A stretch of 49,121 nt of DNA from Thermoflexus hugenholtzii JAD2 (GCA_945865725.1 CAMBEO010000012.1:1-49121), one strand, 5' to 3'. Positions 8,404 through 16,794 are shown, numbered from the stretch's first letter. A program made the numbers and translations. The notes: a model not told the origin generated them from the sequence alone.

Positions 8404-9525
8404 ATGCGCATCGAGGACGTCGAGTGGTTCCAGGCCGGGCGATGGGTCTTCGTCCTGGTGCACTGCGAGGACGGCACCGTAGGCCTCGGCGAGGGCGGCA
8501 TCCACGGCTACCCGGAGGCCGTCGGCGGCGTCCTCCAGGCGTGGCGCTCGTATCTCGTCGGCAAGGACCCCCTCCAGATCGAGCACCACTGGCAGTTCCT
8601 GTACCGGAACTCCCACTTCCGCGGCGCGGTCATCGGGTCGGCGTTGAGCGCCATCGACATCGCCCTGTGGGACATCGCCGGGAAGCGGTTCGGCGTGCCG
8701 GCGTGGCAATTGCTCGGCGGCAAATGCCGCGACCGGATCCGCCTCTACATGCACGTTGGCGGCGAAGGTCCCGACGCCCTCGCGGCCGACGCCGCCCGGG
8801 CCGCGCGTGACGGCTTCACTGCGGTGCGTTTCACGCCATTCCCCTCGAACTACCCGGAACTGCGCTACAGCGAGCTCTTGCAAGCGATGCTTGACCGCGT
8901 GGCCGCCGTGCGCGATGCCGTCGGGAACGGCGTCGACCTGTGCGTCGAGATCCACCGTCGCCTCGACCCGCACCACGCCTCGGGCCTCGCGCACGAGCTG
9001 GCCAAGTTCCGGCCGTTCTTTCTCGAGGACCCGATCGTGCCCGACAGCGTGCAGCGGATGGGTGACCTGCAGCGATCGATCCCGGTCCCGATCGCGACGG
9101 GCGAGCGCCTGCACACGATCTGGGAGTTCAACGAGCTGCTCGCCGCCGGCGGCTGCCGGTTCGTGCGCCCGGACGTCTGCCTGGTCGGCGGTCTGACGCA
9201 TGCGAAGAAGATCGCCGCCTTGGCCGAGGCGTATCACGTGGGGGTCATCCCCCATAACCCACTCTCGCCGGTCAGCACTGCGGCCTGCGTGCAACTCGAC
9301 GCCTGCATCCCCAACTTCACGCTGCAGGAGTACACCGGGGAGGACCGGCCGCCGAAGTCAACGATCGTCAAGCGCCCGCTCGTCAGGGAGGGCGGGTACC
9401 TGCTCGTGCCGGACGCGCCAGGGATCGGCGTTGAGCTGGACATGGATGCGGTCCGCGCGATGCCTGCTCAGGCGAAAGTCATCGCGACACCGCTGCACGA
9501 GGATGGCTCGGTCGCCGACTGGTGA
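8404..9525 (+). CDS. Enolase-superfamily sugar-acid dehydratase (galactonate dehydratase-like)
   Basis: A 373-residue mandelate racemase / muconate lactonizing enzyme family protein. The metal ligands are Glu182, Glu208 (FFLEDP) and Glu234 (ATGERL). His184, two residues after the first ligand (VEIHRR), and His284 (IPHNPLSP) match the acid/base histidines of D-galactonate dehydratase and related acid-sugar dehydratases. The first metal ligand is Glu where DgoD-type enzymes usually have Asp. The usual KxK catalytic pair is absent (RFTPF at that place), which also fits dehydratases rather than racemases. Expected reaction: aldonate to 2-keto-3-deoxy-aldonate plus water. The substrate sugar is not readable. 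It follows the amidohydrolase gene by 24 bp. Confidence 0.88.
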   Translation: MRIEDVEWFQAGRWVFVLVHCEDGTVGLGEGGIHGYPEAVGGVLQAWRSYLVGKDPLQIEHHWQFLYRNSHFRGAVIGSALSAIDIALWDIAGKRFGVPAWQLLGGKCRDRIRLYMHVGGEGPDALAADAARAARDGFTAVRFTPFPSNYPELRYSELLQAMLDRVAAVRDAVGNGVDLCVEIHRRLDPHHASGLAHELAKFRPFFLEDPIVPDSVQRMGDLQRSIPVPIATGERLHTIWEFNELLAAGGCRFVRPDVCLVGGLTHAKKIAALAEAYHVGVIPHNPLSPVSTAACVQLDACIPNFTLQEYTGEDRPPKSTIVKRPLVREGGYLLVPDAPGIGVELDMDAVRAMPAQAKVIATPLHEDGSVADW

Positions 9526-9564
9526 GGTGCATCCACACCCGGTACCAGAGGGTCGCCGCCTCCA

Positions 9565-9604
9565 CTCTCCCGCGCCAGCGGGGGGCGCTTGCGGCAGATT
9601 GAAG
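9565..9604 (+). repeat. Dispersed intergenic block (copy ii)
   Basis: Contains CTCCCGCGCCAGCG, GCGCTTGCGGCAGATT and the shared layout of the blocks at 7031-7080 and 3939-3988. As at 7 kb, a REP-like core lies next to it, here 20 bp downstream. Confidence 0.5.
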
Positions 9605-9625
9605 ACCTGAACTGGTGTCCCGACG

Positions 9626-9657
9626 CCGGACCGGGCGGGACGCCGGCGGTACCAGGC
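9626..9657 (-). repeat. REP-like palindromic core, copy C
   Basis: Minus-strand core containing GGCGTCCCGCCCG; 28 of 32 positions match the consensus of copies A and B. Confidence 0.6.
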
Positions 9658-9740
9658 GCCCCCAGCGACGAACGCCGACGATGCCCTAACCACCGGGCAA
9701 GCCCCGGGCGATTGGGTGCGAGTCTCCACGCCACCTTCGC

Positions 9741-9746
9741 TACCCT
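9741..9746 (+). promoter_or_regulatory. -10 box TACCCT, probable leaderless start
   Basis: TACCCT ends six bases before the ATG at 9753. There is no ribosome-binding site between them, so transcription probably begins at or next to the start codon. Confidence 0.55.
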
Positions 9747-9752
9747 CTGCCG

Positions 9753-10181
9753 ATGCTCCCCTCGAACCACGCCCTCGCGACCGCCATCGTCGCGGTCCCG
9801 CTTTGGCGCCGGGGGTGGTCCCTCGCCGCGATCGCCGGGCTCTTCGCTGGCGGGGTCCTGATCGACGTCGACCACTACCTCTCGTACGTGTGGCACACCG
9901 GCGACGTATCGATACGCCGCGCGTACCGGTTCCATCGGAACGGGGCCCACGCGAACTTCGACTGGCGACTGCACCCCCGCTGGCCGACCCTTGGCATCCA
10001 GCAGTACCGCGAGTTCCACTCGTTTGGCGCGATCGCCGCCGTCGCTGCCGCGAGCATGATGTTCGGTCGAGGCGCCCCCTTCCTTCGCGCTGTCGCGCTC
10101 GGAATGGCGATCCATCGGTTCCTCGACGAGTTGACCGGTTGGGCGTTCCCCCCCGCGCCGAAGCGTGACGGGGAGACCTGA
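9753..10181 (+). CDS. Membrane-bound metal-dependent hydrolase (YdjM/DUF457-like)
   Basis: A small 142-residue protein resembling the PF04307 family of membrane-associated putative metal-dependent hydrolases. Family-like positions are His6 near the N-terminus (SNHALAT), DVDHY (38-42) at the end of the first hydrophobic helix, REFHSF (86-91) and HRFLDE (121-126). Three hydrophobic stretches (about 9-15 with 24-38, 92-104 and 112-122) suggest inner-membrane association. The E. coli relative YdjM is LexA-regulated, but no SOS box is visible here. Translation appears leaderless. The exact biochemical role is not known for the family. Confidence 0.7.
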   Translation: MLPSNHALATAIVAVPLWRRGWSLAAIAGLFAGGVLIDVDHYLSYVWHTGDVSIRRAYRFHRNGAHANFDWRLHPRWPTLGIQQYREFHSFGAIAAVAAASMMFGRGAPFLRAVALGMAIHRFLDELTGWAFPPAPKRDGET

Positions 10182-10568
10182 CGACCGGGCGAGATGGCGG
10201 GCCGCTGACGTCGCTATGCGTTTCGACTGCTACGATTGGCCCGTCCTCGCGCGCCGCGACCTCCCGACCTACGAGACGGGCATCGCTGCGGTCGGGAACG
10301 GCGATCCGGGAGGAGCGTCAAGGCGCCTCCTCCCGCCTGCACCGAGGGTCCGACCCCAGACATCGGCGCGCGAGCGCGCTGACGTGACTTCGTGCAGGCC
10401 GCGCGCCACCGTGGTTCCGGCGCATCGACCGTTCCCGCCCCGGCCCGTCACGTTCCGCCCGGGTTCACTCCGCGTGGCAGGACACGTTGCCGGCGCGCGT
10501 CCTTGTGGTTCGACCACTCGGGCTCGCGTCCCAAAGCGCGGCGCCGAGGCGTCGCGTCGGAGCCATTC
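10182..10568 (+). other. Long probable 5' leader of the DEAD-box helicase gene
   Basis: No gene seen in these 387 bases. A TACGAT box at 10231-10236 could start transcription at about 10243, leaving a leader of about 325 nt. It contains a strong hairpin at 10307-10335: GGGAGGAG pairs with CTCCTCCC and the stem continues CG/CG with one bulge. No U-run follows, so it may be a structured leader rather than a terminator. Confidence 0.4.
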
Positions 10569-12170
10569 GTGACCGCATCCCCCCATCTGCGTGCCCCCCG
10601 CCCCCGTCTCGTCGAACCCGCAACCGTCGTCCGCCCTCCCTCCGGCACCTTCGCGTGCCTGACCCGCAGTCCCGGCGACCCGTGGCGCCATCGCGTGACA
10701 GCCGGACGCGCCCCCGCCGCCCGTTGGGCGGCCCCCGTTCCGGTCGCGCCGGCACGCCTCCCGATGCCGAAGACCACCGCGCTCCGGGCCGCTGACGCCC
10801 CCCCCGCGCCGATAGCGGCCGCCGCCCCAGTCACGATGGCGCGCCCTGCGGTTGGCAGGGCGATCGCGCCCCGCGCCTTCGAGGCCACCGCGCCGGTCGC
10901 GTCACCCGTGTCCACCTCCGCGGCATCGCTGGAACCGGGCGACCCGATGCCCCACGACTGGCAGTTCGGTGACCTTGAACTCACCGAACCGGTCGCTCGC
11001 GCCGTGTGGGAAGCGGGCTATCGAACCCCGACGCCGATCCAGGCGCGGTGCGTTCCGATCCTCCTGCAAGGCCGGGACATCGTCGGGCAAGCTCAGACCG
11101 GCACCGGCAAGACGGCCGCTTTCGCCCTGCCGATCGCCGAACGCATCGACCCGTCGCTGCGGCAGGTGCAGGCGCTGATCCTCGTGCCTACCCGCGAGTT
11201 ATGTCGGCAGGTCACCGGCGAACTGACCCGCCTCGGGCGCTCACGCGGGATCGACGTCCTCGCCGTTTACGGGGGCGAGGGGATGGACCGGCAGTTGCGG
11301 GGCCTCGCGAACGGCGTCCACGTTGTCGTCGGCACGCCCGGGCGCGTTCAAGACCACCTCTGGCGCGGGACCCTCGTCCTCACGTCGCTCAAAGTCGCCG
11401 TCCTCGACGAGGCCGACGAGATGCTCGATATCGGCTTTGCCGAGGCGATCGAACGGATCATCTCATGGATGCCGAAGGAGCGCCAGACGTGCCTGTTCTC
11501 GGCGACGGTCCCCCCGTTCGTCGCGCGCCTCGTCCAGCGGTATCTGAAGAGCCCTGAGTGGGTCAGCACTTTGGACCACGCCGGTGGTCTCCGGTCCGTC
11601 CCGACCCAAATCCGGCAGACGTACGTCACGGTCGCGGAGCGGGACAAGCTAGAGGCCCTCGACCGCCTCGTGAAGACCGAGGGCGACTACGACCGTGTCC
11701 TCGTCTTCCGTCGCATGAAGATCTACGCCGACCGCCTTGCGGAGGCGATGCAACGCCGCGGGTATGTCGCGAGGGCCCTCCATGGCGACCTGGCCCAAAG
11801 CGAGCGAAATCGCGTCCTCGACGACTTCCGTGCCGGCAGGGTCAGGTTCCTGATCGCGACGAACGTGGCGGCGCGAGGCCTCGACATCGAGGGCGTCTCG
11901 CACGTCCTCAACTTCGACCTCCCGGACACGCCGGAGGAGTACGTCCACCGGATCGGTCGGACCGGTCGCGCGGGGCGCGAGGGTACCGCCGTTACCTTCG
12001 TCAGCGAGTGGGACTTCGAGGCGTTCGGTCCGATCAAGGAACGGGCCGGGACTGGCCTGATCGAACGCGACCTGGGCCTGTACTCGGCGCCGGCCCCCGT
12101 GGCCCAGGTGCCCGCCGCGACGGTACTGGTCGGGATCGAAACCGAGCTCGCTCCCGTCGCGGTGGCGTGA
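10569..12170 (+). CDS. DEAD-box ATP-dependent RNA helicase
   Basis: RNA helicase of superfamily 2. It has the Q motif region (WQFGDLELTEPV through TPTPIQ), Walker A AQTGTGKT at about 175-182, PTRELC, TPGR, DEAD at about 280-283, SAT in LFSATVPP and HRIGRTGRAGR at about 460-470. Both RecA-like domains are complete; only a short tail follows. The start is uncertain. GTG at 10569 has GGAG six bases upstream and gives a 533-residue protein with about 125 Ala/Pro-rich, probably disordered residues ahead of the core. ATG at 10947 would give a compact 407-residue core. GC-rich third codon positions continue back to 10569, which favours the longer form. Possible roles are ribosome assembly, RNA decay or cold adaptation. 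Confidence 0.9.
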   Translation: MTASPHLRAPRPRLVEPATVVRPPSGTFACLTRSPGDPWRHRVTAGRAPAARWAAPVPVAPARLPMPKTTALRAADAPPAPIAAAAPVTMARPAVGRAIAPRAFEATAPVASPVSTSAASLEPGDPMPHDWQFGDLELTEPVARAVWEAGYRTPTPIQARCVPILLQGRDIVGQAQTGTGKTAAFALPIAERIDPSLRQVQALILVPTRELCRQVTGELTRLGRSRGIDVLAVYGGEGMDRQLRGLANGVHVVVGTPGRVQDHLWRGTLVLTSLKVAVLDEADEMLDIGFAEAIERIISWMPKERQTCLFSATVPPFVARLVQRYLKSPEWVSTLDHAGGLRSVPTQIRQTYVTVAERDKLEALDRLVKTEGDYDRVLVFRRMKIYADRLAEAMQRRGYVARALHGDLAQSERNRVLDDFRAGRVRFLIATNVAARGLDIEGVSHVLNFDLPDTPEEYVHRIGRTGRAGREGTAVTFVSEWDFEAFGPIKERAGTGLIERDLGLYSAPAPVAQVPAATVLVGIETELAPVAVA

Positions 12171-12204
12171 CGGGAGCGGTGGTCACCTCCAGGACGGCGC
12201 CGCG

Positions 12205-13209
12205 CTAGACCGTCGCCACGCGCACGGCCCGCCCGGTCGAGGCACTCTCGTAGAGGGCCTCGATGACGGCGGTCTGCGCGAGGCCGTCCTCGGCCGGGGC
12301 GTCGAGGTGCCCTTCGCGGATTGCCCGCGCGAAGTGGTCGGCCTCGCCGCCGTACTGGTCGAAGGCGGCACTCTGGTGGAACTCGTCGACGCCGCCGCGG
12401 CTGACGCGCACGGTCGCCGGCTCCAGGCCGGGCAGGTACGCCTTCTCCACTCGGACCGATGCCATCGTGCCGGCGATCTCGTAGAACTGCGACCCGGTCG
12501 ACTCGAACCCGCCGTCGATGACCGCGAGGCGCCCGCCGGGGAAGCGCAGGATGCCCGCGAACGACATGTCGACCTCGAACTCGTCCGAGACGCGTTGCAT
12601 CGCGGCGACCTCGACCGGTTCCTCGCCGTACGCCATCCGAGCGGCGTTGACCGCGTAGCACCCGACGTCCATCAGGCCGCCGCCTTGCATGTCCGGGCGG
12701 ATGCGGTGGTCGCGGTTCTCGAGGCGCGGGCCGCTCATCACGTAGTTGAAGGCTGCCCGCACGTAGCCGACGTCGCCGATGGCGCCCTGCATGAACAGGT
12801 CGCGAACGATCACGTGCTGCGGATGGTGACGCCACATGAACGCCTCCATCAGGATGACGCCGGCGGCGTCGCAGGCGGCCTTCATCACCCGCGCGTCCGC
12901 GAGGGTGCGCGCAAGGGGCTTCTCGCAAAGGACGTGCTTTCCCGCCTGCGCGGCCTTGACCGTCCATTCGAGGTGCATCGAGTTGGGCAGGCCGATGTAG
13001 ACGGCATCGACCTCTCGGTCGGCCAGTAGGGCCTCGTATGAGCCGTGCGCACGGGGGATGGACAGGTCGGCCGCGAACGCGCGGGCGGCCTCGATCGTGC
13101 GGCTGCCGACGGCGACGACCTCGCCCTCGGTGCCGTTCCGGACGCCCGGGACGAACGCGCGCTTCGCGATCGCCGCCGTGCTCAGAATCCCCCACCGCAA
13201 CTTGGCCAT
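12205..13209 (-). CDS. Gfo/Idh/MocA family oxidoreductase
   Basis: A 334-residue NAD(P)-dependent sugar or polyol dehydrogenase-like protein. It has an N-terminal Rossmann domain starting WGILSTAAIA (glycine loop partly substituted), the family-typical CEKPLA with Lys97, and DVGCYAVNAAR in the C-terminal alpha/beta domain. The family oxidises sugars, inositols or their derivatives; trans-1,2-dihydrobenzenediol and D-xylose dehydrogenases are close relatives. ATG at 13209 has GGGAGG about nine bases upstream, and homology starts there rather than at the longer frame. It follows the HpcH/HpaI aldolase gene by 64 bp on the same strand and is probably in the same operon. It converges with the helicase gene. 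Confidence 0.88.
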   Translation of the reverse strand: MAKLRWGILSTAAIAKRAFVPGVRNGTEGEVVAVGSRTIEAARAFAADLSIPRAHGSYEALLADREVDAVYIGLPNSMHLEWTVKAAQAGKHVLCEKPLARTLADARVMKAACDAAGVILMEAFMWRHHPQHVIVRDLFMQGAIGDVGYVRAAFNYVMSGPRLENRDHRIRPDMQGGGLMDVGCYAVNAARMAYGEEPVEVAAMQRVSDEFEVDMSFAGILRFPGGRLAVIDGGFESTGSQFYEIAGTMASVRVEKAYLPGLEPATVRVSRGGVDEFHQSAAFDQYGGEADHFARAIREGHLDAPAEDGLAQTAVIEALYESASTGRAVRVATV

Positions 13210-13236
13210 CACCGCTGTCCTCCCTGCCGAAGATCG

Positions 13237-13263
13237 GCGCCCGGCACGTTGCCGTGCGGGCGC
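13237..13263 (-). terminator. Hairpin between aldolase and oxidoreductase genes
   Basis: GCGCCCGGCACG pairs with CGTGCGGGCGC (one bulged G, loop TTGC). It sits in the 64-bp gap; without a U-tract it may act as an attenuator or mRNA-stability element. Confidence 0.4.
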
Positions 13264-13273
13264 CGCGATCCGC

Positions 13274-14074
13274 CTAGATCTCGCCGTAGCGCGCCTCGCG
13301 AACCGTCGTGTTCTTGAACTTGCCAAGCGCGCCCCGGAAGTACTCCATGATCGCCCGCCCGTCCCCGCTGTAAAGGACGAAGCGCGACCCGCGCCCGATC
13401 CATTCCTCGATCAGGGGCTCGGTCTGGAAGTGGCCCCCGGCGGCGATACCACGCTTCTGCGCGGTGTTGATGATGTACTCCGTCGCCTCGACGAATTTCG
13501 GATGCGCGTAGTCGTCCGGCACGCCCAGCTGGATCGAGAGGTCGTTCGGGCCGATGAAGATGACGTCGATCCCGCCGACGTCGAGGATCTTTTCGAGGTT
13601 CTCGATGGCCGGAAGGCTCTCGATCCCGATCATCACGACGACGTTCTTCTGGCGCTCCTCCAGGTACTTGCGCGACGCCTCGGACGGGTACTCGCCGTGG
13701 TCGCGCACACGGTCGCGCAGGTCGCCCTTCAGGGGCCGGTTGCGCGCGGCGACCACCACCGACGCGACTTCCGCGGCGGTCTCGCAGTACGGGACAAGGA
13801 CGCCGTGGAAGCCGGCATCGAGGGCCATGACCGTCGCGTGAGGCTCCGAGTCCTTGACGCGGATGATCGGGCACGTGCCGGTGGAGTGCAGGGCGAGGGC
13901 CAGGTCGGCCGTCTCGCTGCGCCCGGTCGGCGCGTGTTCGGTATCAACGATCACGTAGTCGAACCCGAGGCGCCCGAAGATCGGGGCGAACCGCGGGTTG
14001 CGCACCAGCGAAGTCATCGTGCCGTAAATGCGGTCTCCCGCAGCGATCTTTGCGCGAAGCGCAGAACCGTCCAT
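13274..14074 (-). CDS. HpcH/HpaI family aldolase (2-keto-3-deoxy acid aldolase type)
   Basis: A 266-residue class II, metal-dependent aldolase of the HpcH/HpaI (citrate lyase beta-like) family, which cleaves 2-keto-3-deoxy sugar acids or 4-hydroxy-2-oxo acids to pyruvate and an aldehyde. Visible features are VDTEHAP (catalytic His47), IIRVKD with the pyruvate-binding Arg72, MIGIES with metal ligand Glu152, and GPNDLS with metal ligand Asp178. The start at 14074 has GAGGAG seven bases upstream. Lying within 6 kb of an acid-sugar dehydratase, it would suit the next step of a non-phosphorylating sugar-acid route, though it is on the opposite strand and not in the same operon. Confidence 0.9.
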   Translation of the reverse strand: MDGSALRAKIAAGDRIYGTMTSLVRNPRFAPIFGRLGFDYVIVDTEHAPTGRSETADLALALHSTGTCPIIRVKDSEPHATVMALDAGFHGVLVPYCETAAEVASVVVAARNRPLKGDLRDRVRDHGEYPSEASRKYLEERQKNVVVMIGIESLPAIENLEKILDVGGIDVIFIGPNDLSIQLGVPDDYAHPKFVEATEYIINTAQKRGIAAGGHFQTEPLIEEWIGRGSRFVLYSGDGRAIMEYFRGALGKFKNTTVREARYGEI

Positions 14075-14202
14075 GCGTCTCCTCTCGAGGTGCCGGCGGG
14101 TCGCCCGGCACGGGCGCCCATGGTACCCCTAGCCTGCCCGGTGATCGTTCAGGCCGCGGGAACCCGGTGGCCTTTCAGAGGTTGGCCGAGGGAGGGCGCA
14201 TC

Positions 14203-14580
14203 GTGGAAGTCGCGCGTGGATGGGCGCTTGCCGGGTCGGTCGCGGCCTTCCTTGGCGTGGCGATCGGAGCGTTCGGAGCCCACGGGTTGGGGGAAACCCT
14301 TCCGCCTGAACGGCTCGCGAACTGGGAGACGGGCGCGCGCTACCAGATGTATCACGCATTCGGCCTCCTCGCGGTCTCCGTGGCGGTGGCGCGACGACCG
14401 GGTTCGCCCGCCCGGCATGCCGGGACGGCGTTCGTGGCCGGGATCGTCCTCTTCTCGGGCAGCCTGTACGCGATCGCCCTGACCGGGATTCGCACGTTCG
14501 GGGCGATCGCGCCGCTCGGGGGCGCGGCGTTCCTTGCCGGGTGGGGGCTTCTCGGTTGGGCGGCCTGGCGGGACCGATAG
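14203..14580 (+). CDS. DUF423 family small membrane protein
   Basis: A 125-residue protein with four hydrophobic segments. Its N-terminus carries the family hallmark AIGAFGAHGL, followed by ARYQMYHAFGLL and ending GGAAFLAGWGLLGWAAW. This is the usual size for DUF423 (YwdK/YgdD-like) inner-membrane proteins, whose function is not known. The frame is open back to 14050, but that would overlap the divergent aldolase gene and add an unrelated stretch. The GTG at 14203 has GGGAGGG seven bases upstream and is the supported start. Confidence 0.85.
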   Translation: MEVARGWALAGSVAAFLGVAIGAFGAHGLGETLPPERLANWETGARYQMYHAFGLLAVSVAVARRPGSPARHAGTAFVAGIVLFSGSLYAIALTGIRTFGAIAPLGGAAFLAGWGLLGWAAWRDR

Positions 14581-14890
14581 CTCCGGTCCAGGAAACTAGT
14601 GACAGTTGCCCGCTGGCACCTGTCGCACCGCCATGGCGCGCGGGGCTGAGATCCACCGCCCATCATGCCCTCGATCCCGAGGGCTTCGACACCATCGGGT
14701 GCTCGATGCCGGCAGCGGCGATGACCCCGCACGTGGCGCGGGACGACGACCGAGTTGCCGACCGGCGCGGTCGCGCCTATGCTGTCGTCCGGCGGTTTGG
14801 CTAGGATCATGGTCGCATGGCCGAACCGTGCGCGCGCCGGATGCCTGGACAACGGCAGGCGCTACGGCGCCATAGGGGAGAGGGACTCTG
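14581..14890 (+). other. Intergenic leader before solute-binding protein gene
   Basis: These 310 bases hold no convincing gene. Possible -10 boxes are TATGCT (14779-14784) and TAGGAT (14802-14807). A 24-codon ORF from ATG 14817 ends in a TGA (14889-14891) that overlaps the ATG of the next gene as TGATG; whether it is translated is unknown. Confidence 0.4.
14802..14807 (+). promoter_or_regulatory. Candidate -10 box TAGGAT
   Basis: TAnnnT box 83 nt upstream of the solute-binding protein start and nine bases before the ATG of a small upstream ORF (14817-14891). Confidence 0.35.
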
Positions 14891-16348
14891 ATGAGAATGT
14901 CCGCGCGCACGCGTCGCGCAAGCCTTGCAGGACTCGCAGGCACCTTGGCGGGGGTCGTCGCCGTCGCTTGTGGCGGCGAAGCCGCGCCCGCGGCGAAGCC
15001 TGAACCGACCAAGGCGCCCGCCGCCGCGGCACCGACCGCCGTCAAGCCGGAACCGACCAAGGCGCCCGCCGCCGCGCCGACCGCCGCCGCGCAGGCAGGT
15101 GGCGCAAAGTCGCTGCCGGCCGCCACGATCGCCTGGGAGACGTTTCGCGGGGGCGACGGCAAGTGGCCCGAACTCATGATCAAGACGTTCTCCGAGAAGT
15201 TCCCGAACGTCAAGGTCGAGTACCGGCCGATCGCCCTCGACAACAACAACCAGCAGTCGGCCTACCCCAAGATGCTGGCCGCCGCCCAGGCTGGTTCGTT
15301 GGGCGACCTCCACGCGTGGGACCCGTCGCACTGGCAGATGTACCAGGCGGCCAAGCGCAAGATCATTCAGCCGGTTGACGAGCTGATCGCGCGCGACAAG
15401 TACGACCTCGCGCAGTTCTTCAAGCCGTTCATCGACTACCAGAAGTGGCAGGGCAAGACGTGGGGACTGCCGAGCTGGGGGTGGACCGGGCAGGACGGGC
15501 TGCTCTACAACACGCAACTCATCGAGGCGGCGGGCGTGACCATGCCCGACCCGAAGTCGCCCGACTGGACGATGGCAAAGCTGTACGAGATCGTCGTCAA
15601 GGTCGGGAAGTACGTGGAGAAGACCCAAGGGTTCGGCCTCTGGACGACCTTGCCCGGGTCCCCAGGCACGACGACCTTGACGCGCGCCTTCAACAGCGAC
15701 AAGTTCAGCGAGGACGGCAAGAAGGCCATCCTGACCGAGACCGCGGCCAAGGAAGGCATGCGCTGGGTATACGACCTCGCGAACAAGGAGAAGGTCGTCG
15801 CCACCGCCGGCAACATGCCCAAGGACATCAATGCCGACCAGTTGTTCGTGAATGGCCAACTCGCGATCTCGCACCAGGGGTCGCTCGGCGTCTTCACGAT
15901 CAATCGCCTGAACAAGGACGGTGCGCTGAAGTTCAAGTCGGTGCTGTTTCCGAAACGGAAGGACGGCAAGCGCCCCTCCGAGTTGCGTGGCGGCACGTGG
16001 AACCTCAATGCCGCGACCAAGGCGCCGGACCAGACGTGGGAGTTCCTCAAGCACATCGTCAGCAAGGACGGTGCGCTCACCTTCAACACGATGAGCGGCA
16101 ACCAGGCGAACGTGCGGCCTGACATCATGAAGGACGAGTACTTCAAGGATCCAAACTTCCAGAACTACCTCGAGAACTTCGAAGGGGCGATGGTCCACAT
16201 CATCCCGGCGAACCTCCGGGGCACTGAACTCGACCCCGTCTTTGCCGAGAAGGGCAACCCGTGGTACCTCGGGCAAGTCGGTTTCGAGGACGGCTTGAAG
16301 GCGTGGAACGACGAGTTGCAGCGCATCCTCGACCAGCCCGAGATGTGA
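14891..16348 (+). CDS. ABC transporter extracellular solute-binding lipoprotein (sugar type)
   Basis: A 485-residue family 1 solute-binding protein. The signal peptide has twin basic residues (ARTRRA), a short hydrophobic core and a lipobox ending VAVAC, so Cys27 is the predicted lipidated residue. A low-complexity linker (about 28-75) carries a near-exact tandem duplication of KPEPTKAPAAA. The two-lobed binding domain follows, with the typical ITINRLNKDG- and MSGNQANVRP-like late segments. It would tether at the outer face of the membrane and deliver a saccharide to an importer. No permease or ATPase gene is adjacent, so it is an orphan or works with a distant transporter. GGGAGAGGGA precedes the ATG; a second ATG two codons later is also possible. 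Confidence 0.88.
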   Translation: MRMSARTRRASLAGLAGTLAGVVAVACGGEAAPAAKPEPTKAPAAAAPTAVKPEPTKAPAAAPTAAAQAGGAKSLPAATIAWETFRGGDGKWPELMIKTFSEKFPNVKVEYRPIALDNNNQQSAYPKMLAAAQAGSLGDLHAWDPSHWQMYQAAKRKIIQPVDELIARDKYDLAQFFKPFIDYQKWQGKTWGLPSWGWTGQDGLLYNTQLIEAAGVTMPDPKSPDWTMAKLYEIVVKVGKYVEKTQGFGLWTTLPGSPGTTTLTRAFNSDKFSEDGKKAILTETAAKEGMRWVYDLANKEKVVATAGNMPKDINADQLFVNGQLAISHQGSLGVFTINRLNKDGALKFKSVLFPKRKDGKRPSELRGGTWNLNAATKAPDQTWEFLKHIVSKDGALTFNTMSGNQANVRPDIMKDEYFKDPNFQNYLENFEGAMVHIIPANLRGTELDPVFAEKGNPWYLGQVGFEDGLKAWNDELQRILDQPEM

Positions 16349-16386
16349 CCGTGTGGCGGGCGCCAGAGGTACGCGGAGGGGGCGGG

Positions 16387-16392
16387 TACACT
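16387..16392 (+). promoter_or_regulatory. -10 box TACACT, probable leaderless start
   Basis: TACACT ends seven bases before the ATG at 16400. The gap is GC-only (GCCCCCG) with no ribosome-binding site, so the mRNA probably begins at the start codon. Confidence 0.55.
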
Positions 16393-16399
16393 GCCCCCG

Positions 16400-16744
16400 A
16401 TGCCTGACGCCCGCCTCGTCTACTCGACCGATGGCGGGCGTGTCGCCCATGCCGGGCCAACGGCACGCCGCCCGTCATCTGGTGGGCCCCCGGTACCGTC
16501 CGCGCCCGCGGACGGCGTCGTCCGCCTTTGGCGCGTCAAGGGGGGGCGCGGCGGCAAGACCGTGACGGTCGTCACTGGCCTGCCCGCCGCCGACCTTGAC
16601 GAGGTCGGGCGCGACTTGCGCAAGCTGGCCGGTGCTGGCGGCGCCACGCGCGGTGACGCCATCGAGGTCCAGGGCGACTGCCGGGACCGACTGCAGGCTC
16701 GCCTTGAGGCGATGGGCTACCGCGTCAAACTTGCGGGCGGTTGA
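16400..16744 (+). CDS. SUI1/eIF1-like translation factor (YciH family)
   Basis: A 114-residue protein whose C-terminal 75 residues form the SUI1 fold. WRVKGGRGGKTVTVVTGLP is the basic beta-hairpin segment, and RGDAIEVQGDCRDRLQARLEAMGYRVK is the conserved C-terminal part, including the V-Q-G-D motif. Archaeal and eukaryotic relatives monitor start-codon selection; bacterial YciH-type proteins are thought to influence initiation fidelity, including on unusual mRNAs. The first 38 residues are a Pro/Ala-rich extension. The gene appears leaderless itself and sits alone between transport and dehydrogenase genes. Confidence 0.88.
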   Translation: MPDARLVYSTDGGRVAHAGPTARRPSSGGPPVPSAPADGVVRLWRVKGGRGGKTVTVVTGLPAADLDEVGRDLRKLAGAGGATRGDAIEVQGDCRDRLQARLEAMGYRVKLAGG

Positions 16745-16794
16745 CCCGCCCCCGGCGGCGCCGCGATGCGTGCCGCCCCGAAGGACGAACACCA

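Noticed and set aside
14088-14140. Possible further REP-like core
   Set aside because: Only short shared pieces (GGTACC, GGGCGCCC); too weak to separate from GC-rich background.
14050-14202. ATG 14050 as start of the DUF423 gene
   Set aside because: It would overlap the divergent aldolase coding region and add about 51 residues unlike the family; GTG 14203 has GGGAGGG.
14807-16450. 547-codon minus-strand ORF opposite the solute-binding protein gene
   Set aside because: Antisense shadow of a gene with clear lipobox and family features.
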